A stretch of 17,266 nt of DNA from assembly GCA_003222935.1 (NCBI GenBank), contig QHXL01000048.1, positions 1-17,266 of the forward strand. Direction: 5' to 3'. Of this stretch, positions 6,771-13,355 are shown in pieces (positions within the stretch are counted from its first letter, which is position 1; every line of letters starts with the position of its first letter). A model generated the notes under the pieces. That model was not told the origin of the DNA and did no database searches. It saw nothing but the letters and a program-made list of their open reading frames with translations. Position numbers and translations under genes: made by a program. The stretch is from Acidobacteriota bacterium. GTDB lineage: Bacteria; Acidobacteriota; Blastocatellia; Pyrinomonadales; Pyrinomonadaceae.

Positions 6771-8494
6771 TTCTCGGTGCCAGGTTCCTGCGGTACGGTA
6801 AGACGGCGGAGTTGACCAACCGTGATTCGCTGTTGCGCGATGATCTTTACCGAGGGAATCTGCTCATTGGCTGTATCCGCGTAGTGTTCGGGCAGGATTA
6901 GTGAACGATCAAAATTCTCGGGAACAGATTCGATGTCGAAGTCTCTTTCAGAAAGGCCTTGATACTTGAGCATCGCGTTGGTCCAGTTGAATAGCCAGAA
7001 CTGGAAAATGCCGAACAGCTTCGGGTGCCTGAACGAGCGACTCGTTACAAGTAGGACACCGCGCAATGTGTACCAGGCAACCGAGGGCCGCGAAACGATC
7101 TGCCACATGCGCTGCAAAAACATTCTGATTGCCCGCGGACTCTTCAAGACCATGGATAAGTATTTACCAAGGCTTCCGTATCCACTTGACCGCAGTGGAA
7201 TGTAGTTGCCGCGGTCCAGGTTGTCCAAAAAGCTTTCCAGCCGTAGGTACTGATAGCGTCCTTCGCAAAAGCGCTCAACAAATCGACGGTAGCCGTGAGT
7301 GATTTCGGCTGCAGTCATCAGGTAGCGAATATTTGTGCAGTACTTGTAGCCACCGAGACTGTTCTTGTTATTTCGCAGGCGACCGGAGAGTTTCATGCGC
7401 CGAAACAACGGAGTGCCTGGCAACGCAGTCAATAGTGATGGGTCACCGGAAATTAATCCGGCCTGGGCCATTCCTTCAATCGTCTGGTCAAAAGAGCCGG
7501 GAGTGTCGGAATCAAAGCCGAAGATCAGTCCGGCTACGACCGGGAATCCGTACGACTGGATTTCCTGGATCGCCTGGACCATGTTGATCGCGCTGTTTTG
7601 AACTTTGGCAGTTTCCAGCAACGAGTTATTGCTGAAGCTCTCGACTCCGATGAAAAGCATGTCGAAATTCGCTTCGCGAAACTTTCGAAGTAACTCAGGA
7701 TGTCGCGCGAGATTAATAGTTAGCCAGGTGTACAGAGCAACCGACGACTCAGTTCTGTTCTGCCAATCGACAATTGCGTCGAGTAATTCGTCTGCCCAAC
7801 GCGGATCGCCGATGAAGTTGTCGGCCGATAGCAAGACTTGTTTGATTCCCAGGCTTGAAAAGTGATCGAGTTCAGCGATGATGTGGGCGACTGGAAAATT
7901 ATGAGGTCGATTGTTGTCTGGAAGAACTCGAATATCACAGAACTCACAGAGAAACGGGCAACCACGAGAAACCTCTAACACCGCTCCGTAGTACCGGCTG
8001 TAGCTCTCATTCAAAAAAGGTCGATAGAACGGCCGGGCCTGCGATACATCAAATCTCTTTGAGGCTGAGATCACGCGCGGCGCGCTGCCTTCATTCATCG
8101 TCTTGAGAAACTGGGGAAACGTTTCTTCACCATCGCCGATGAACACGTGGTCAAACATTTCGAGCTTAGCTATTTCTCCGGCTTCGTTGAGGGACCAGCT
8201 GATCGGACCTCCAATGACAAAAGTTGAAGCAGGGAATTGAGCTTTCAGTTTTGAATGTGTCTCAACGATTGTTTCGTAGTCTTGATTAATCCCACTGAAA
8301 ACGAACAGGTCAGATTCCGGAACTCGTTCGACAGCTTCGAATCGAGTATCAAAGAGTTGCAGGTTGTACTTTTCAGGTTCGTCGATATACGCGGCGAGGG
8401 TGTAAGCCCAAACAGGCATAAACATCGCGCCGTACTGCTGAGTTTCGGCGAGGAATCGATCAGGTGAATGAATAAAAGAAATCCGAGCTGCCAT
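6752..8494 (-). CDS. B12-binding-type radical SAM protein
   Basis: This 580-residue protein has a Rossmann-like N-terminal region (about 20-145, with DLFVFSGIN, TFVIGGP and VFIGDGEE) as in cobalamin-binding radical SAM enzymes. The radical SAM core follows, with CPFLCEFC giving cysteines 179, 183 and 186 for the 4Fe-4S cluster, then LLSADNFIGD, FIGVES and LIFGFDSDT. The C-terminal 200 residues resemble the DUF4070-type extension. The usual cobalamin motif DxHxxG is not visible, so cobalamin may bind base-on or not at all. Family members include C-methylases and enzymes that alter lipids or sugars; the position in a glycan cluster favours sugar or lipid modification, which is inference. The start is ATG at 8494, 10 nt after the stop of the GT4 gene, so the two are probably cotranscribed. 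The last codons (MSDML then TAG) lie inside the palindromic repeat at 6363-6770. Confidence 0.88.
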   Translation of the reverse strand: MAARISFIHSPDRFLAETQQYGAMFMPVWAYTLAAYIDEPEKYNLQLFDTRFEAVERVPESDLFVFSGINQDYETIVETHSKLKAQFPASTFVIGGPISWSLNEAGEIAKLEMFDHVFIGDGEETFPQFLKTMNEGSAPRVISASKRFDVSQARPFYRPFLNESYSRYYGAVLEVSRGCPFLCEFCDIRVLPDNNRPHNFPVAHIIAELDHFSSLGIKQVLLSADNFIGDPRWADELLDAIVDWQNRTESSVALYTWLTINLARHPELLRKFREANFDMLFIGVESFSNNSLLETAKVQNSAINMVQAIQEIQSYGFPVVAGLIFGFDSDTPGSFDQTIEGMAQAGLISGDPSLLTALPGTPLFRRMKLSGRLRNNKNSLGGYKYCTNIRYLMTAAEITHGYRRFVERFCEGRYQYLRLESFLDNLDRGNYIPLRSSGYGSLGKYLSMVLKSPRAIRMFLQRMWQIVSRPSVAWYTLRGVLLVTSRSFRHPKLFGIFQFWLFNWTNAMLKYQGLSERDFDIESVPENFDRSLILPEHYADTANEQIPSVKIIAQQRITVGQLRRLTVPQEPGTEKMSDML

Positions 8495-8504
8495 ATTCAG
8501 TCAG

Positions 8505-9557
8505 CTAATTGGCCGACGAGATAATCTTATCGACAACGTGTTGCCAGGTGATGTTCATCGCGAGTAGTTTCTCACGACCGCGTTCACCCATACTTCGCGC
8601 TTTTTGCTTATCCTCGTAAATTCGATCCAGCGCGGCTGCCAGCGTCTGCGGTTCCGGTGCCACCACAAAGCCTTCAGATCCATCTTCAACAAACTCCGTC
8701 GCGCCACCACCGTCAGTTGGAACAATCACCGGTTTGCCACAAAGCATCCCTTCCAGTGTGACGTAACCATAGTCTTCGTCAAAGGGCAGATAACAAACAG
8801 CCAGAGCATTTGCGTAAAGCTCAATGAGTTTTGATTCGTCGACAAACCCCGTCAACTCAACCTTATCGGCAACACCATGTTGCCTGATCAACGCTCGGTA
8901 GTCGTCCAGCCGGGCCGAATTGCCGGCAAGGACAATCTTGACTGGTGTACGACAATATTTTGCCGCTTCAATTAACAACTCCTGCCGTTTTTGGGGCTCG
9001 AGTCGACTCGGGTAGAAAACGTAGTCGCCCTGTTCACCTTGAAATAGACTTTCTGCTCGAGGTGGCGGGTGATACAGAGTCTCACTCTTTATCTTGTTGA
9101 AACTCAGCAGGCGCGCTGCGACGTGTTTCGAGTTTGCAAATACCTTTTTTGCCTTTGGGATAAATTGACCGTCGCAATAGTGAATCCACTCCCTGATGCG
9201 CGGGCCCTCCGGGTAAGTCGACAGATCGTCAAACTGAGTGCCCCAAAGATTATAAGCAGAACGATACTGATGCATGACCCACAGGACTTTTCGATCGTGC
9301 TCGACGAGGTAAGCAGGAAACTTCATTCCGATCACGAGGTCGATCGACTTTCCGTTTGCGGCACTGAGGTCCAACATCCGCCAGGCCAATGCTCCACGCA
9401 TTATTTCGGTTGGTGGGTACCACTTGAATGGCAAAGCAGTTACTTCCGCGTTGTACCCGGCTTCGATAAGCGCACGCCGCAGTCCTTCGACGTGCGACTC
9501 ACCACCGCCTGTAGTGAAAGGGACTTGAGTAGTACAGATGAGTACGTTGCGAATCAT
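8505..9557 (-). CDS. GT4 family glycosyltransferase
   Basis: This is a 350-residue GT-B-fold retaining glycosyltransferase, cytosolic, using a nucleotide-sugar to extend a glycan. The N-terminal acceptor domain starts at LICTTQVPFTTGGGESHVEG with the glycine-rich loop. The C-terminal donor domain has YPSRLEPQKR (around 183-191), KIVLAGN and the family motif EX7E at Glu261 and Glu269 (EDYGYVTLE), followed by GKPVIVPTDGGGATEFV, which binds the donor phosphates. The length is normal for GT4. ATG at 9557 starts directly on the fold; no good Shine-Dalgarno site precedes it. It lies 49 nt after the methyltransferase gene and 10 nt before the radical SAM gene on the same strand, so all three are probably one transcript. 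The sugar specificity is unknown. Confidence 0.93.
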   Translation of the reverse strand: MIRNVLICTTQVPFTTGGGESHVEGLRRALIEAGYNAEVTALPFKWYPPTEIMRGALAWRMLDLSAANGKSIDLVIGMKFPAYLVEHDRKVLWVMHQYRSAYNLWGTQFDDLSTYPEGPRIREWIHYCDGQFIPKAKKVFANSKHVAARLLSFNKIKSETLYHPPPRAESLFQGEQGDYVFYPSRLEPQKRQELLIEAAKYCRTPVKIVLAGNSARLDDYRALIRQHGVADKVELTGFVDESKLIELYANALAVCYLPFDEDYGYVTLEGMLCGKPVIVPTDGGGATEFVEDGSEGFVVAPEPQTLAAALDRIYEDKQKARSMGERGREKLLAMNITWQHVVDKIISSAN

Positions 9558-9580
9558 GCGCAGTGTCTTAGCCGATATCG

Positions 9581-9608
9581 CACGACAAACTGAAGTTTAT
9601 CGGACATT
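9581..9608. repeat. 28-bp copy of the terminal sequence of the 6363-6770 element
   Basis: This stretch matches the reverse complement of 6363-6390 at 25 of 28 positions. Read on the minus strand it begins AATGTCCGATA right at the TAA stop of the methyltransferase gene. It fills more than half of the 49-nt gap before the GT4 gene. No partner arm is visible here, so it is a solitary copy. It shows that the end sequence of the larger element occurs independently next to another stop codon. Confidence 0.75.
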
Positions 9609-10944
9609 AGGAAACTTCTATGTTGCAGACGGCGATCGAGAGTTCCCGATCGTCTCGTTCTTCACGAACTTCTGTGACGCTTCTGGGTTGCCAGGTTCGA
9701 CTCGCTCGCAACTCAAGTTCGAATTGCTCATGATCGACCAGAGTCTCCGGGACAGCTGCACTAAACTCGAACCAGCCATTTCGAAGAATTGAGAATGAGC
9801 TTAGGCGCTCGCCATTCAACCAGAGTTCAACTTCAAGAGGCTGACTCTTGAGATCGGGCATGTGCGTGGTCATGTCCATGCGAATTACTTCTAGCCGGTC
9901 TTGTTGAAAACTTATTCGACCGCGACTTCCCATCCAGCGAGCTACGGGCGGAAGTGTGTTGGGTTCAAACCACCCACTATCAAACACTGCGTCACCGCGG
10001 CGATCTAAACAGGAGGCAACACATTCAGTCGACACCTGGGCGCAATTCGAAAAGAGTAGCTGCCGATCACGATGTTCGTTGTAGAAAGGCCCTAGTGGTT
10101 GATCCGACGCCTTGAGCAAAACATACAGCCCTGACTTCGGCAGACTGATGTGCAGATCAGAAACTTTACCGAAGACGTATCCCATCGCCATGTCGAAAGC
10201 GCGACGTTCCTTGAATGACAGGTCGCGAAGATACTCGATAAAGTCGTCTTCGAAGGGTAGACCGTACTTGTCTGATTGCTTGATGAATTCTTCGCTACTC
10301 AGGCACAGCGCGTAACGCGGCTCCCAGGCTACATGAGCGAACAACTGTTGAAATCGTTCGCCGTGCTCTTGCTCCTCTTCAAGTCCGACGTGCCCGTCGA
10401 TCTCGACAAAACGTCGCAGTTCTACTTCGGTCATCTCCTCGAACCGACGCCGGCCATTCACGTCAGTGCATTCGATTCCATGCATCGTGACGCCGCCTGG
10501 ACGCAGGACCCGCTTGATTTCCGAAAGCACAGCGTCTTTATCTTCAAATGCTACATGGCCCAGGACGTCGAGGCTCACCACGTAGTCGAAACTGTCATCG
10601 GGAAAGGGAAGTTGAGATAGAGAAGCAATAAATGTGGCGTCATAACCGTTCCGCCTGGCCGCAAGCGCACACTCACTTGATAGATCGACGCCGACGAGTG
10701 AAACCTGTTTGCGCTTCAACAGTGCCAGCATCCCTGCTCCACAGCCGAGGTCAAGTACAGCACTGCCGGAACGCACGTTGTCGTAGACCCACATCGTGCG
10801 GGCGAAACGCATGTCGAAGCGATCGAGCGGATTGAAGTAACGCGGATCGAGTACTTCATCAGAAACAAACTTTGTTCGATAAAACTCGCGAACGTCGTCT
10901 ATCCCTGAACGTCGATAGTAATTTTCTTTGGGCGGCGAGGGCAT
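9607..10944 (-). CDS. SAM-dependent methyltransferase with C-terminal beta-rich domain
   Basis: This 445-residue protein has a class I methyltransferase domain at about 40-200. Motif I is VLDLGCGAG (63-71), the acidic end of the second strand is Asp87 in VGVDLSS, and LPFPDDSFDYVVSLDVLGH plus VLRPGG complete the Methyltransf_11 pattern. Residues of about 310-445 form a separate beta-rich domain (DSGWFEP, ARWMGSRGRISF, LEVELWLNGERL, FELELRASRTWQP). I recall that domain on methyltransferases and glycosyltransferases of exopolysaccharide clusters, where it may bind glycan. In the cell it probably methylates a sugar of the growing chain. ATG at 10944 lies 27 nt after the stop of the coiled-coil gene. 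With that gene and wzt it forms a compact block that suggests a chain-terminating role (inference). Confidence 0.9.
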   Translation of the reverse strand: MPSPPKENYYRRSGIDDVREFYRTKFVSDEVLDPRYFNPLDRFDMRFARTMWVYDNVRSGSAVLDLGCGAGMLALLKRKQVSLVGVDLSSECALAARRNGYDATFIASLSQLPFPDDSFDYVVSLDVLGHVAFEDKDAVLSEIKRVLRPGGVTMHGIECTDVNGRRRFEEMTEVELRRFVEIDGHVGLEEEQEHGERFQQLFAHVAWEPRYALCLSSEEFIKQSDKYGLPFEDDFIEYLRDLSFKERRAFDMAMGYVFGKVSDLHISLPKSGLYVLLKASDQPLGPFYNEHRDRQLLFSNCAQVSTECVASCLDRRGDAVFDSGWFEPNTLPPVARWMGSRGRISFQQDRLEVIRMDMTTHMPDLKSQPLEVELWLNGERLSSFSILRNGWFEFSAAVPETLVDHEQFELELRASRTWQPRSVTEVREERDDRELSIAVCNIEVS

Positions 10945-10971
10945 GGAGATTCCAGATCGAGAGTCGAGTGT

Positions 10972-11904
10972 TCAGTCTTTTTCTTCGAGCTTTCTGAGCT
11001 GTGATTCGATTTCTCTGCGCGCTCGATCCTGTAAAACGTGCGACTCACTAAGTTCCAGCGACAGTTGCTTGAAACACACGCGTTGCTCGTCAAGCAATCG
11101 TTCATCGCGTTCCCGAAATTCCTTAACGAGTAGTGCTAATTGCGACTGGGCCGCGGCTTGTTGCGACTCAAGTGCCTGATCGACCCGCAGTCGGGCGTCT
11201 TCCTTTTCTACTAACTGCTGAGCTTTTAACTCGTCGAGTTGCGCTGCGATCTTCGTTTGTTGCGTATCAAGTTCTGTCAGGCGGACGTTTAGCTGGGATT
11301 GTAGTTTCTTGAATTCGACTTGCTGCGAATTTAGTGATGCCTGCTGCTGATCGAGTTGCATGCCCCGAGCTTTAATTTCCCTCAGCAGTTCAGCGCGTTG
11401 AGCTTTCAACTCGGATCGTTGCGAATCGATCTGTTTTTGTTGTGAATCGAGTTGTTGTTTCCCGGCTAGAGCATTCGCGGCAAACTGGTTGTCGATCTCG
11501 GTCTTAAGTTGGTTCTGAAGTCTCACCAACTCCTGTTGATGAGTTGTAATCGAGCTAATCAATTCCAGGAATGTGTGGTGCGTGGCGGCATTGAAATTTA
11601 CCTGCTCCCACGTGAACCATCTCAACGCGGACTTTAGTTTCGCCTTTACCCACAACTCCAAACGAGCTGAAGTGCCCGAGCGATTAGTGATCACCGGTGG
11701 CAATCGATCCCAGGCGCGCGCCATGATGCTCAAACTTGGGTAGCCGTTCCGGCTTTCAGCTACCGCTGGTCCACCGGGTTCAGCGACTACTTCACTTGAA
11801 AATCCATTTGCGCCCTGCGCGGCGATCGACTCGGAAGGTTCTCCGGCCGCTCGAACGCGATTCCTAATCTCCTGAAGGATGTCTGCAACTTCCTGATCAA
11901 CCAT
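10972..11904 (-). CDS. Coiled-coil protein of polysaccharide export block
   Basis: This is a 310-residue protein if it starts at the ATG at 11904, which I prefer because it overlaps the wzt stop by only 8 nt; an ATG at 12003 would overlap by over 100 nt and adds low-complexity residues. The N-terminus (VDQEVADILQEIRNRVRA) and the middle part (WDRLPPVITNRSG, then RWFTWEQVNFNAATHH) resemble a region I recall at the N-terminus of methyltransferases in similar gene clusters. From about residue 95 to the end it is a long Gln-rich coiled coil with recurring DSQQ, DQQQ, NSQQ, DTQQ and ESQQ units. It has no membrane segment and no catalytic motif. Its place between Wzt and a methyltransferase suggests a structural or length-measuring partner of the methyltransferase, as the coiled coil of WbdD is; that is inference. 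Confidence 0.85.
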   Translation of the reverse strand: MVDQEVADILQEIRNRVRAAGEPSESIAAQGANGFSSEVVAEPGGPAVAESRNGYPSLSIMARAWDRLPPVITNRSGTSARLELWVKAKLKSALRWFTWEQVNFNAATHHTFLELISSITTHQQELVRLQNQLKTEIDNQFAANALAGKQQLDSQQKQIDSQRSELKAQRAELLREIKARGMQLDQQQASLNSQQVEFKKLQSQLNVRLTELDTQQTKIAAQLDELKAQQLVEKEDARLRVDQALESQQAAAQSQLALLVKEFRERDERLLDEQRVCFKQLSLELSESHVLQDRARREIESQLRKLEEKD

Positions 11905-13189
11905 AGCTGACACTCTGCACTTCGGGGTTTGTGTTAGAGCGATCGTCGTGAATGATCGTGGCAACGGCGTTGAGATTTGCAATGCCTTCCACGACGGTGA
12001 CACTCGTTACGCGGAAAAACAAAGCACCATCGAGCCAATCGTACGCCTGACCGTCGCGACTGTGAACCGCAAAAGATATTGAGTAATCGTCGATACCGAG
12101 CCAACAGTTGAAGGCAAAACTGATCGTAATCGTGTTGCCGCGCTCGACCCTACCAAGTTGGACCTGTTGTTCCTTGGTGTTCGTTCCGTAAGCATGAAGA
12201 CCGTGACGATTTCGAATTAGAAAGCCGACCACTGGATCCTCGATGTCGCGAAGCATTCGAAAAGTGACTCGTGCTGTCAGCGGTTCACCTGTTTCAACGA
12301 CCTCGACGCCTTTGCGCGTGGTGTCGCACAACTCAGCCCCGATGATTTCAGCGCTACCGTCGCCATGTCGATACGTGTAGTGAACAGGCTGCCTTGGAAC
12401 CTTGAAAACTTCCTGGTCGGAAGAGTTCGGAGTTGTGTCAGCTTCGTACGCTTCCTCGCGTTCCATCACTATTCGTTGATAGTTGTAGAGCACGTCGGAA
12501 GGAGATCCATCGGCCAGCAGTTGGCCTGCGTTTAGCAGAATCGCGCGATCACATAATGCGCGTACAGCTGCGGTGTCATGGGAGACGAAGAGAATGGTGG
12601 CGCCACGTTCGCGAAGCTCTTTGAGTCGTCGCAAACACCTGTGTTGAAAAACTGCATCGCCCACCGCGAGCGCTTCGTCGATTATCAGAATGTCGGGCTC
12701 GACACTCGCGGCGATCGCGAACGCGAGTCGAACATACATTCCGCTCGAGTAGGTCTTAACAGGTTGGTTAATGAACTGGCCAATCTCGGCGAACCTTTCG
12801 ATGTCGGGGAAAATTGCCGCAGTGTCGCGGCGTGAAAACCCCATCAACGAGGCATTCATGTAAACATTTTCGACACCCGTGAATTCAGGATCGAAGCCCG
12901 CGCCCAGTTCAAGCAACGCGGCAATTCGTCCTTCCTGCCAGACGTTTCCGTGAGTGGGAGTAAGGGTGCCCGAGATTATTTGCAGGAGTGTCGACTTGCC
13001 GCAGCCGTTTTGGCCGATGATTCCAACCGTAGTGCCCGCTTCGACTTCGAAAGTGATATCGCGAAGGGCCCAAAATTCTCTGTGGCGACGGAGTTTGCCA
13101 CGCGTCAGTGATTCGGTTAACCGATCCCCCGGACGATCGTAGATGCGGTACTGCTTGGATACATTCTCGACGCGAAGGGCGGCGGTCAT
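11897..13189 (-). CDS. wzt: Wzt-type ABC transporter ATPase for polysaccharide export
   Basis: This 430-residue protein supplies ATPase energy for moving a finished lipid-linked polysaccharide across the inner membrane. The ABC domain covers about 5-250: Walker A GQNGCGKST (59-67), signature YSSGM (147-151), Walker B ILIIDEAL with Asp171 and Glu172, and H-loop His204 in FVSHD. YSSGM in place of LSGGQ and the 'SLTRGKLRRHREFWALRDITFEV' region are typical of the Wzt/TagH subfamily. Residues of about 285-400 form the Wzt C-terminal carbohydrate-recognition domain (GFLIRNRHGLHAYGTNT, FNCWLGIDDYSISF), which in known systems binds the modified chain end before export. The partner permease Wzm, usually adjacent, is not in the window. 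The ATG at 13189 has only a weak ribosome site. The 3' end overlaps the coiled-coil gene by 8 nt. Confidence 0.95.
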   Translation of the reverse strand: MTAALRVENVSKQYRIYDRPGDRLTESLTRGKLRRHREFWALRDITFEVEAGTTVGIIGQNGCGKSTLLQIISGTLTPTHGNVWQEGRIAALLELGAGFDPEFTGVENVYMNASLMGFSRRDTAAIFPDIERFAEIGQFINQPVKTYSSGMYVRLAFAIAASVEPDILIIDEALAVGDAVFQHRCLRRLKELRERGATILFVSHDTAAVRALCDRAILLNAGQLLADGSPSDVLYNYQRIVMEREEAYEADTTPNSSDQEVFKVPRQPVHYTYRHGDGSAEIIGAELCDTTRKGVEVVETGEPLTARVTFRMLRDIEDPVVGFLIRNRHGLHAYGTNTKEQQVQLGRVERGNTITISFAFNCWLGIDDYSISFAVHSRDGQAYDWLDGALFFRVTSVTVVEGIANLNAVATIIHDDRSNTNPEVQSVSYG

Positions 13190-13238
13190 GCACAGGAATG
13201 TAGCAGATGTCGGAATAAGGAAGTAGGTAAGCGCGTTA

Positions 13239-13338
13239 AGCCGCAGATTTACGCAGAAAAACGCAGATCAGAATTAGAGAAATGGGACGTACGTTTCTCA
13301 TTATTCCTGACCTGCGTTTTCTGCGTAAATCTGCGGCT
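13239..13338. repeat. Palindrome between the secreted-protein gene and wzt, CGCAGATTTACGC family
   Basis: The outer arms 13239-13260 and 13317-13338 are perfect reverse complements over 22 bp. Symmetry continues inwards with a 1-nt bulge (five versus four A) and some mismatches to the centre near 13290 (ACGTACGT). The right arm begins 17 nt after the stop of the secreted-protein gene, on its transcribed side. No T-run follows, so it is not a classic intrinsic terminator, though so long a stem could slow polymerase or protect the upstream mRNA end. I recall similar CGCAGATTTACGCAG palindromes in many environmental bacterial genomes. The whole gap of 166 nt holds nothing else I could recognise. 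Confidence 0.88.
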
Positions 13339-13355
13339 AAAACTCCGCGCCTAAA

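Noticed and set aside
9069..9593. 174-residue plus-strand ORF opposite the GT4 gene
   Set aside because: It lies antisense to a firmly identified glycosyltransferase, shows no family motif, and its composition is that of a shadow frame.
10276..10620. 114-residue plus-strand ORF opposite the methyltransferase
   Set aside because: Antisense shadow of a clear methyltransferase domain, with no recognisable motif.
11904..12003. Upstream ATG at 12003 as start of the coiled-coil gene
   Set aside because: It would overlap wzt by 107 nt, and the added residues look like an out-of-frame reading of the wzt 3' end; ATG at 11904 gives a normal 8-nt overlap.
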